Assembly (NCBI GenBank): GCA_003615045.1 | Contig: ML014173.1 | Location: 1 to 64,000 of the forward strand | DNA length: 64,000 nt | Origin: Caulochytrium protostelioides | Lineage: Eukaryota > Chytridiomycota > Caulochytriomycetes > Caulochytriales > Caulochytriaceae | Reading direction: 5' to 3' | Shown here: positions 21,955 to 32,100 of the stretch, in pieces | Layout: every line of letters begins with the position of its first letter | How positions within the stretch are numbered: position 1 is the first letter of the stretch | The notes under the pieces: generated by a model | What the model was told of the DNA's origin: nothing | What the model saw: the letters and a program-made list of their open reading frames with translations, nothing else | Database searches by the model: none | Made by a program: the position numbers and the translations under genes

Positions 21955-22891
21955 GGCGGTGGCGGCGGTGGCGGCGGCGATAGCGCGGCGCCGACCGCCG
22001 ATCTCGTCCGGGACGGCAGGGGCGTGGCCGCAGGGCGAACACGCCGCAGGACGCTGCGTGCACTCGCGTCACGGCGGCGTGCGCTGCACGTGGGTCAAAC
22101 AGGCGGCGGCGGGAGTGCCGATGGCGATGGCGATGGCGATGGCGGCAGCGACAACGATGGCCCAGGTGCCCGCAAGACCGAGCAGACGCCGAGCATCCCC
22201 GCGGCGGCGATGCGAGGCGGGGCGAGACGGAGCGGGGTCAGCGGTACTCCGAAAACGCAAACCGAGGGCCGTCGATGCCGATGACTGCTCGGCAGGCCAA
22301 GTCCGCGCGGCGTCGCGCGACGGGAACAGAGACAAGGAGCCACATCGAGGGACGCCAGCGCCGCCTTCAGCGAGGCGCTCCGTAGTACGAGCCCAGCAGA
22401 CGCGGTGCCGCGTCCGTCTCGCCGCCGACGGCATCCCGCACGAGCTCATCGCAGGCGGCGTCGGCGTGGGGTTGGACCGCCGAGCCTATCGCGGTCGGAC
22501 CGCCGTTCCGGGAGGAGCCGTGATATGCATGATGTGCGGAGGGGAGCACGTCCCATCCTCGGCCGCCGCGGGCTGCGACGGCTGCCGCGGCTGCGACGAC
22601 GGCGTGCTTCCGCCTGGCGCCGGCGCTGCCCTGCCGCGCCGACGGCGTCGTCGGCTAAGCCACCGACCGCCGTCGGCCGCCCCTTTCCCTTCTCGCCGCC
22701 CGGGGCCGGCTTCCGACCATTTTCAGTCGCCGACGCCCGCGACGACGCGGCGGTGACACGAAAATCCCAGCGACAAGTACGGACGGCGTCCCTGAGCCGG
22801 TGGGGGCTTCGCTCGAACGGGACTCAGGGCCGCCGCAGGGCTGCCGCGGCCACAGCCGCTCCTGTCGCTGCCGTGATCCCCGCAGGGCGTA
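21955..22891. other. Gap between carrier and WDR34-like genes
   Basis: This is the 5' flank of the carrier gene and the 3' flank of the WDR34-like gene, both on minus. It contains GGC/GGT triplet runs (about 21955-21980) and a (CGATGG)n run (about 22120-22145). I see no gene or RNA. Confidence 0.6.
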
Positions 22892-25393
22892 CTAGGACGG
22901 CTTCGAGGATGCGGCGGGGCGATGGGCGCCGAGCCGCTGGTCCACGAGGCGCATGAGCTCGCGGCGGTCGTCGGCCTGCTGGCTGAGCGACGGCGCCGCG
23001 CGGTACGCGGCTCGCGGGAGCGCATACTGGCCAAACTGCCCGTTCGCGAGCAGGTAGGTGACCACGTGGGGCTGGGTCGGGTGGAACCCGATCGCGCGCA
23101 CATGGCGCGCGTCGTCGTCATCGTGGGCGGCGGCGAGACGGGTCAGGCGTGCCGCAAACGGGTGCGTCGTTCCCGGCGGCGCGGCGTCCACGGCGTTCAC
23201 GGCGTGCGCAGCCGACCCGAGCACGATCGGCCGGAATGCCGGAGGGCCCTCATCCACCCGCGCGGGCGACGCCGCGGCCGCCGCGGCCGGCCAGATGGGC
23301 ACCGTCCAGACGGCACAGGGCCCGTCGTCGGCGCGCCGCAGGTCAAAGAACGCCAGCGCCCCGTCGTCGGTGCCGCAGACAAACACGAGGGGGAAGAACG
23401 GCGACCACGCGACGCACGTGAGATCCCGGAAGAGGGCATCGCTCGCGGCGGCGTCGGCGGCGGCGGCGGCCGGCACCGACCACGACCAGATCGCGCCGCG
23501 GTGGCCCGCCAGCGCCGAGTGCAGGCTGAGCGTGTTGCCGGTCCGCGCCTGCAGAAACAGGTTCGCGCAGAACGGCGATGCCGCCAGACCGAGCGTCCAC
23601 TGCGAGCCCAGCAGTGGCGCAGCCGCCGCCGACGCTGGGGCCGACGCTAAGGCCGACGATGCCGATGTCCATGCCGTCGGGGGAAAGACGCGCGTTGCGG
23701 CCGAGGCACCGGCGAACGCTTCGGGCGTCGGCTGCTCGTCGCCGGCGGGCGCTAAGCCACGCGTCGTGATCTCGATCGCGTAGCCGATGGGCGAGGCGAC
23801 GACGAGGCGGGTCGCGCCGTGGGCATCCACGGCCAGGTGGCCCTCGCCGCCAGCGCTGCCGTCCAGCGGCTGCACCGCGCTGAGAATGAGGTGCGCCTGC
23901 GCCTGCGCCGCGTCCGCCACACGCGACGACACCGTCCTGGGCGGCAGCGCCGCCGTCAGCGCCGAGACCCGGAGCTGGCTGCTGCGGACGCGGACGAACC
24001 GCTGCGGCGTCAGCGCCCACACGATCAAGCGCCCGCGGTCGTCGCCTGAGAGCAGGTAGGCCGCGGGGTCCGGATCGGAGATGGCAGCGTCGGCGGCGTG
24101 CGGGCGGCGCGGCGCGGCGCACCACGTGAGGAACCGCACGGGCTCGTCGTGGCCGTCGGCGCGCGGCGCGGCGACGCACTCGCCGTGGCGCGGACCGCCG
24201 AGCTGCCACCGCCACAGCCGGCCGTCGTACCCGCCGCCGACGAGCCACGCGGGCTCTTGCGGATGGAACACCAGCGCCGTGACGCAGTGGTCCGTGGCGG
24301 TCTGCAGTACGACCTCGTGCGGCTCGGCGGCGTGCATGCCGAGGCGCAGCACCTGCAGGTCGCCCGGGTGGTCGCACCACGCCGTGTGGTGGGCGTGCGC
24401 GATGCCGAGCGCGAGATGGGTGCCGGTCGCGTCCACGGCCAGACTCGAGCAGCGCAGCGGGTCGGGATCGCACGTTCCGTCGGCGTCGGCGTCGGCCGCC
24501 GCGGCCGCGGCCATGCCAGCGAGCGTGGCGGCGCTCGGCATTTCAGGCAAGCGGTGCCAGAGCGCCTGCGGCTGAACCGCGTCGCGGGCGGCGCGGCCTC
24601 GGCCGGCGTGATCGGCGACGGCGCCGGCGATGTCGGCGTCGTCGCCGCCGAACCGGCGATCGAGGGCACGGTAAACCTCGAAGGTCGCGAGGTTCGCGAG
24701 GAGCTGGCGCGACAGCGGCGCCTCGACGCGGGCGAGAAAGCCGTCGAGCGGCGGCATTCCGACGAGCGGTGGGCGTCCGCGCGGCGGGCGCTGCGGCGCG
24801 CCCGGCGGCCCGTAGACGGTGAGGTCCTGCGCTTGCGCGATCCGGAACCAGGCCGCGTCGAGGAGCGCCGGCGCCACGTGCGTCGTCGCGTCGCGCTGCA
24901 GCGGCGGCTGCGTGCCGGTCTCGCTGTACGCGACGGGCGGGGTCTGCGTCGCTCCGTCGCGGCCGCTGTGCGCCGGGTGGGACCGCGCCGCCGGCTTGCC
25001 CGGCTGCCACGGGTGAAGCGTGGCATCATCCAAGCGGAGCCCCACGTGCATGGTCGCGACACGGCGGGTGGCAGCGGGAGACCTCGACAGGGGTCCGCGG
25101 TCGCAGTCGGCGTCAAGAGGCCGCAGCAGGCATCCAGTGGCGGCGGTCGCACGTAGCACAGGGCAGGGTCGCGGGCGGGGCAGCGGCGAATCGGACGGAG
25201 CCGGTCCATCGGGTGCGGCCGCAGAACGCTTTCTGGCGGCGGAAGCGAACGACGAGGCGTCACGGTCTTCGTGATCACATGTCGTCTCGGCAGACTGTCC
25301 TTCCGCCGCCATACTTGCTTCGATCACGCGATCCGTGATGTCTGAAACGCCGAGCGGCCGCCCGATCTGCGACGCACCGCCCGCACGGGTCAT
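22892..25393 (-). CDS. DYNC2I2: WDR34-like dynein-2 (IFT dynein) intermediate chain
   Basis: Likely intermediate chain of cytoplasmic dynein 2, the motor for retrograde intraflagellar transport. In the 833-aa product a WD40 region spans about 300-800, with blades such as CVTALVFHPQEPAWLVGGGY and FPLVFVCGTDDGALAFFDL. Ahead of it, FLARVEAPLSRQLLANL (about 219-235) matches the 'FLQRVE...REL' helix before the WDR34 propeller. Two short 'QT' elements (ATQT at 148-151, GTQ at 160-162) resemble light-chain-binding motifs of dynein intermediate chains. The reading frame opens at a GTG (25450), and the first ATG is at 25393; later ATGs are possible. It is head to head with separase. A different WD40 protein is the main alternative. 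Confidence 0.72.
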   Translation of the reverse strand: MTRAGGASQIGRPLGVSDITDRVIEASMAAEGQSAETTCDHEDRDASSFASAARKRSAAAPDGPAPSDSPLPRPRPCPVLRATAATGCLLRPLDADCDRGPLSRSPAATRRVATMHVGLRLDDATLHPWQPGKPAARSHPAHSGRDGATQTPPVAYSETGTQPPLQRDATTHVAPALLDAAWFRIAQAQDLTVYGPPGAPQRPPRGRPPLVGMPPLDGFLARVEAPLSRQLLANLATFEVYRALDRRFGGDDADIAGAVADHAGRGRAARDAVQPQALWHRLPEMPSAATLAGMAAAAAADADADGTCDPDPLRCSSLAVDATGTHLALGIAHAHHTAWCDHPGDLQVLRLGMHAAEPHEVVLQTATDHCVTALVFHPQEPAWLVGGGYDGRLWRWQLGGPRHGECVAAPRADGHDEPVRFLTWCAAPRRPHAADAAISDPDPAAYLLSGDDRGRLIVWALTPQRFVRVRSSQLRVSALTAALPPRTVSSRVADAAQAQAHLILSAVQPLDGSAGGEGHLAVDAHGATRLVVASPIGYAIEITTRGLAPAGDEQPTPEAFAGASAATRVFPPTAWTSASSALASAPASAAAAPLLGSQWTLGLAASPFCANLFLQARTGNTLSLHSALAGHRGAIWSWSVPAAAAADAAASDALFRDLTCVAWSPFFPLVFVCGTDDGALAFFDLRRADDGPCAVWTVPIWPAAAAAASPARVDEGPPAFRPIVLGSAAHAVNAVDAAPPGTTHPFAARLTRLAAAHDDDDARHVRAIGFHPTQPHVVTYLLANGQFGQYALPRAAYRAAPSLSQQADDRRELMRLVDQRLGAHRPAASSKPS

Positions 25394-26131
25394 CGCGGGA
25401 TCAGCGGGATCAGCGGCGCGGGTCCGCGACGCTGGCTCATGTGGCGCCACGGCGGGCGAGGCCCGGGGACCGGTGGGGATGTGGCGTGCGTGCGTGAGGC
25501 AGCGTCACACCTCGTCCCGCCCGCGGCCAAAGCCTTCGCGCTGGCGCGGCCCGCCCGGGCGGCCATTCGGAACACCGAAAAGTCGATTGCGCGCAAGTAT
25601 GGCGCGCGCATCATGACAGACCTTCATCGATGCGCTGCACGCGGTATGCCTCTGATTGGAATTCTTGCGCTCGTGCATGCGCGCTTCGCGGAGAGCCGAT
25701 GCGGTGCCGACAGCACGACCCCCCCCAATTCGCCCTGATCCCGACCCCCCCGCCGGGCCACGCCCGGTCCTGCACCGCCCCAAGGCGTGACCACCGCGTC
25801 GGAGTTTTTGCATGATACGTTTGGCGACACAGCGCGATCGCAAACGCTCGTGATACCCTTTCATCCTGGCTGACGACTGCGACGCCGTTGGGTCCTCCGT
25901 TGTGCTCCGCGGTCACCGCTGAGACTCGTGCAGCGTTCTCCCGCTCTGTTGCACCGCGCACCGGTCCTTCCGATTGCCGTGACTGGATGCCGCCCGACGC
26001 TGGGCCTATGATTGGCTGAGTGACGCGCTACCCAATCCCACGTGCAGCGTGCATGGGCCGCGCGGGGGACCTGGCGCCATCGTGATCCACGACGCCCGGC
26101 AACTCCGCCGTCACATCGCGCTTCCACGTGG
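25394..26131. other. Divergent upstream region of WDR34-like and separase genes
   Basis: About 740 bases between the two ATGs. No gene is visible. The separase-proximal end carries CCAAT-type and CACGTG elements, listed separately. Confidence 0.55.
26011..26044 (+). promoter_or_regulatory. Inverted CCAAT pair and CACGTG box before separase
   Basis: ATTGG at 26011-26015, CCAAT at 26032-26036 and CACGTG at 26039-26044 lie 88-120 bases before the ATG at 26132. These match Hap-complex and bHLH consensus sites. Their position supports the ATG at 26132 rather than the open frame that begins with GTG at 26042. Confidence 0.4.
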
Positions 26132-29100
26132 ATGCGGGCAGCCGGAGCGGCGCCGGTGGCGGCGACGGCGCGCGGATCGGGCCGCTCGGCGTCTCTGCGT
26201 CGCACGGCGGCTAACGCGACTGCTGCCGCTGCCGCCGCCACGGCCACGGCAGCCGCGCCACGGTCCCGATCAGCTGCGGCTGGGCACCGCGGCACGACCG
26301 CTTCACCCTCGCATACGGATGCGGCTCTCGCCGCCGCCGATGCCGAAATTTCCCTCGCGACGGCCTTCAAGGCCTGGGGCGACGCGCTGCTGCGCCATTA
26401 TGGCGAGCCCCCGACCGCGGACGCCGCGGACGCCGCGCCGTCGTCGCCGCGGTCGCCACTCAACATGCAGCTGCGCACCCTGCTGGCGCCCTTGCTCGGC
26501 GCGCAGCGGATCCATCTCAACATGACGCATCTGTACGGCCTGGCGCCGTCGGTCTGCGCTGCGTCGGCCCATATCAAGACGACGGCGGCGCTGGCAGCCT
26601 CCACGGGCGCCGCCCAGCAGCGCCGCGCGGACCGCGCGCGCGGGATGAAGCAGGCGGCCCGGTTCGCTGTGAGGCTGCTGATCGACCTGATCCAGCTGCT
26701 CGGTCGTATCGTCCAAAAGACGCGGCAAGCCCACCAGTCGCCCACGATCATGCCCGCCCGCTCGGCGAGTGATCTCACGTCACCGGCCCCGGCATTGGCA
26801 TCATCATCGATAGCGGGTTCGACCCCGGCGCCTTCGCCACCCCCGTCTAAGAAGGACACCCTGCTGCCGAACGGGTATGCCGATGTGATGGGCCTCGTGG
26901 ACGCGGCGATGCTGTGCCTGTGCGGATTGGCCTTTGTCCAGAGCGAACCGGGCATGCAGAGCCTCGATCTTGACAAGTATACTTGCAACCTGACGATCCG
27001 TTTGCTGGATCTGAGCGAAGACGTCCTGGGTTCAAGCGCTGCGCATAATGTGCCGGCCACGTCGCCGTCGGGGGCGCCGTCTTCCTCGGCGTCCTCACGA
27101 TCGACCTCGTCGCTCGCGCACCGCCTCGAGACGAGCAGTATCGCTAAGATTGATTTGCTGTTGGGACTGCTCGCGACGCTTCTACCGACTCCATCGACGG
27201 GCCCGTCCATGCCCATCCGCCTCTCGCGCACCATTACCGTCCGAGATCCCCGCGCCGTCCTGCTCGCGCGGCCCACAGCGCCAGCCGATCTCTCGGCGTG
27301 GTCGCAGTCGACGGCGTTCTGCTATGCCACCTGCGTGCTGCGCTGGCTCCTGCTTCAGTGGCACGCGCGGCCCCGCGACTTGCTTCCAGCCATCCAGCGC
27401 TACCTGGCTCACCCGGACCACGGCCTCTACCACCTGCGCCTGCCGGGCGCCTCCGACGACAGGGTGTGCGCAGCCACCGCCGAGATGGTGATGCGCCACC
27501 TGCATCGCCACATGCGCTGGGCGGCCGTGCACGATGCGGCGCAGGCCGTCGCGGTGCTCGAGATGTATCGGCTCGCCATTCCGTGCATCCCACTGGGCAC
27601 CTATGCGCGCTCGGTCGCTGCGGTGGGCATGCAGTATACGAAGCACATCGGCGAGATCCATGCGCGCAGCGTGCCGCAGGCGCCGTCGGCGCTGTCGCCC
27701 GCCGAAGCGATGCCGCTGCTGACGTTCTACGAAGCCGCGCTGGCCCACGTGACCGCGGTGTCGTCTGCGCCGCGGCTCGAGTGGTATTCGTTTATCGACC
27801 AAGCCATGGCGCTCTGTGACCGCTTCGGCGACATGGAGCGCTGCCGCCGCATCGGCCACCTTTACCTCGAGGCCCTGGAGCGACTCCCGCGGAGTCCGCG
27901 CACCGTCTTGGCCCGCATCGACATCCTCGTCACCCTGCAGCTAACGGCATGCATGCGCGACGTCGACGCGAAGGATCCCCCCGACCGCGTTTCCGAGATG
28001 ACCCGTCTCGTCACCCGGCATCTCGACGCGCTCTGCCAACAAGAGCCGGCCCACGCCGAGGAACGCGCGCGGGCGTCCGCTTACGTATGCGAGGTGGCGA
28101 ATGTGCAGGCCCGTCTCTGCCAGCGCCTCCTCAGCGCCGTCGCGGTCCTGAGTCACCGGCCCGTGTCGGGGACGCCGGTTGAGGCACTTGACCGCCTAGG
28201 CCACGTCGCTCGGACAGCCGTCCGCTGGTGCCATGCGACGTGGCCTCTGCTTGCGGGGTTCGAGCCGCCGCCGGTCGACGCGGAGCGCGAGGCGATGGAG
28301 GCTGCGATGGCGCGGCTGATCAGCGGCCTGATCGAAGCCGATCTGGTGCTCGCGCTGCACCGGTCCATCCGGCGCCCCGATGCCGACGCGCTCGGCTGGC
28401 TCGACCACGCCCTCCGCCTCTTCCGCGCCGCGCAATTGGCTGCGCCGCAGGCCTCGGGTGGGCGCCGCTTCGCCATCAAGACGAAACGCGACCTCGGCCA
28501 GACCTTCCGGGCGGCCTTGGCGGGTCACGTGGCCTACGCGCTGGAGCCCGAGCGGCGGGACACACACCTGCGCGACGCGCTGACCGCGTGGTATCTGCTC
28601 GAATCCATGGATACCGCGCCGCGTGCCGTAGTGGGTTGGGCCGAGGCCACGGCTGACGTTCAGCGGACCGCGGTGCTCGGTGACCATCTACTGCGCGACC
28701 ATACTCAGCGCACGGCCCGGCGTGCGTCGGCGGCCATGCTTCGTAACGGCGCCCAAGCGCTGCAGCTCTGGCAGACGCACTCGCTGCCGCGTGTGCTGAC
28801 CTTGCTAGCGATCGTGGCACAGCACGGGGAGGCCACGGATCTGGCCGGGCGGTCCTCGCTGCTGGATGTCGTGCTCAGCTATGAGAAGCGGCTCATCGAG
28901 TCGCAGCGACTCATCGGGCAGGTGGATTCGATGGAGGACGTGCTCGCCCAGGGTGTCATCTATATCCGGCCCGCGGAAGCACTGTGCCCGCTGTCTGTGG
29001 GCGAAACCCTGGGTTTGCGGCTCCTGGAGACGTTTGCTTTCGATTTGTCGCGTCTTCCTGCGTGTTCCTTGCCGCTTCTGTTGGTCGAGCGCGAGCTCGC

Positions 29101-32100
29101 ATGGTGGATGGCGGCCCCGGGGGCTGTCGCACCTTGGATGCCTGCGGCGACCGAGGCGCTAATGGCGCGCTTCCGAGCTATTCTCTCCCGAGCATCGTCT
29201 TCGTCGTCATTGTCGCCACCGCCGCCGGCTTTGTCCTCACCCGAGCACTGGGAGCACATCGTGAAGGTCGTCGAGCTGTATGACAAGGTACTTTCCTTGA
29301 CCGCATCCCCGCAGGACGAGGCTGCGCGCTACTTGACCGACACGATGGCCACGCTCCGTGAAGCTCTGGAAGCGCAGCGCGAGGCGCCGTCGCTTCTGCC
29401 CGTCTGGCTGAACGAGATGCTTGATACGATCCTCGCGGCACATGCGTTGCGGCGGCAGCTTGCTCAGCTCTCAGAGCTGGCCATCATGGAGCAAGCCGAG
29501 GCCCTGCAGCACCCGCTGGATGCTTGCTTCGCCACGACCGACCCCGCCTCACTCGCGCTCCTGCCGATGCTGGCCTGGTCGCTGGAGACGCTCGTGGTCG
29601 ACCTCTACCTCGTGCTCATGCCCTCGCTACCGGCCCTCCAGCGACTGGTCAGCGCCGCGTGTACGGCACGCATGCGATGCCATCCTGATGTGGCGTCCCA
29701 TCCCGATGCTCCAATGCTGCTGGTGCGCGCGCTGGCCGCTCCTACCACGTCCTCGGACCCGGCTTTGGGACTGGCCTTCCTCCGCGACGCTGGGAACGAC
29801 GAGCACGATGACGACGAGGACACCTTAGAGGCCGACCAAGCCAACCCCTTCGTCGTCTCGTCGGCGTCATCGGCGTCATCGGTGTCGTCGGTCTCCTCGC
29901 TCCCGGTTGCTACCTCCGGTGTGCTTTTCAAGCTGACGGCTGTGCGGTCGCGGATTGCGCATCAGACCACCGCCGCCCCCACATTGCATCCCAAGGGACG
30001 TAACGTTGCCACTCAGAGTTTAGCAGAAGCGCTGGTAGACTTGACTGATCGCGTGGTCACTCTGGACCGCCGCCTGATGGGACCCGACGCGGGGTCGCCG
30101 TCGGCGCTGCCACTCGAGGACGTGGCACAATGCCGCGGGATCATCGACGCTTGCGCCCGCGTGGAGACCGCGTGGCAGCAGGCACCGGCGGCCGTCCGCG
30201 AAGCGCAGTGGGCGCACGTGGCGGGCTCGTCCTTTCTGTGCGCCACGGACTGGCGATCGTGGCTGCAGTTGCTGTCCCTGCTGGCGCTCGTGCTGCACCT
30301 GCAGACCCTGCGCCACGTAGCGTTCACCCCGGCCGCGGCTGCGGCGACCGCGTCTGATCGCTCCTGCGTTGGGATGCAGCGGATGGGCCGCGTGCTTGCG
30401 CGGATCCAAGCCGCTTTCCGGCGTCTCGAGTCCTTTACCTGGCAGCGCGATTTCGTGACGTCGTGGTCGCTGCATGTCTACCTTCGCTTCGCCCTGGACG
30501 GCATCCACTTCTTTGCCCAGCAGGGGTTTCTGCTGGAAGTCGAGTACCTCTTCCAGCAGGCCCACCGCTTGCTCGGCGTATGGGAAACGACGCTGGCGCC
30601 GGTGGCCGCGTGTCCCACGAGCTGGCGGTCGGCGCGGATTCGTTTGCTGGCCGAGGAAGCCCGCTGGAAGGGGATGCGCTCAAAACCAGACGAGGCGTGG
30701 CTGCGGTGGCGCGAGGCTTGGACGCTGTTTCGGCAGATGCACCGTCCTCCCAGCGATCGATCCGAGGTCTCCCGATCGCCCTCTTCCTCCTCCTCCTCCT
30801 CCTCCGTGTCGCCCTCTCGATCGGCAGCGGTATCCGCATCGGCATCTGCCGACAAAGATCCAGCGGCCAAGACAACGACAGCAACAATGACAACCAATGA
30901 TGAGGCCGATCCGGATGACTTCGCACCATGGCATCTCCATCACCCCCTCGCCTTCCTGCTCCATGACGTGGGTGCTCTGTTGTCTGACACGGCCGACGCC
31001 GCGGCAGCGCTGACGGACCGCCAGGCGCGACTGCAACGACTCTGGACAGCACTCGAAACGACGCTCTCGGATCTGCAGCTGCGCCACGAGCAGGCCACCC
31101 GCCGCGCCGCGACCACGCCGCGCCGCACTCGGACGACCCGCGCGCCGCTGACGCTCACGCGCACGAAGCGCTCCGCGCCACTGTCGCCGCAGGCGCTCGA
31201 CCGCGTTTACGCGGGCCTGTCGTCGGCGACGGCGCCGTCTCCTCCGGCCACCGTCCCCCTGAGCGACGCCGCACATCGCCGCCTGCTCGCCCAGTACGTG
31301 CTGGTGGCGTGGCGCCACGCCGTGGCGCTCGGCCACGTCGCCATCGCCGAGCGCTGTGTGGCGCAGCTGAGCAGCACGCCCTTGGATGCGGTCGCGCTCG
31401 GCGGCGCCGACAACGCCGCCTACAGCCACCTGCTGGCGCGGACGACCCGCGTCCGCCTCGAGCAGAACCGCGAGCTGTCGCGCCGCCGCGCCGCCACCGC
31501 GCCGCGCACCGGCCACGATGCGATGGACGGCGTCCTGGACGACGGTGTGCTCATGCTCCCGGCGCGGCCGCTCGATGCGCCTCCGCGCGCGCCGTCACCG
31601 CCAGATCGCCGCCGACCCACGGCGCTCGCCGCGTACCGCAACGCGTACCTGCGCGACCTGGCGAGCCTACTACCGATGGAAACCGCCGCCCTAGCCGACG
31701 CGATGATCGGCCGCCCGCCTGCGGACGTGCTGGCGCTGGCGTATGCGTGCATGGGCACGTGCCTGGTGCTCGGCCAGGGCCGCCCGATGCCGCTGCCGCC
31801 AGTGATTCGCGATTTCGAGGCCGCGAAGGGGCTGATGTGGACGCGGCAGATGCTGCAGCGCAGCGCCGTCGCGGCCCTCGAGCCGCCGCGTCATGCTTCT
31901 CCCGCATCTTCATATCGACCTGCGGCCCTCACCGACGGTGGCGGTGACACCGTCGCCGTCGATAAGGATGCTGTCAACACAGCGACGGCTCCGTCAGACG
32001 ACGACGATGCGACGCCGTGCATTGTTGTTTCACTCAGTCTGGACACAGCGTCTCACCACCTCATCGTGGCGCGCTATACCCAGGCCGATCTCGAGTTGGA

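Noticed and set aside
22892-25450. GTG at 25450 as the WDR34-like start
   Set aside because: Nuclear genes normally start with ATG. The first in-frame ATG is at 25393. The same reasoning moved the starts of CYC8, COX11, ALG6, TMEM115, separase and the RBMS-like gene.
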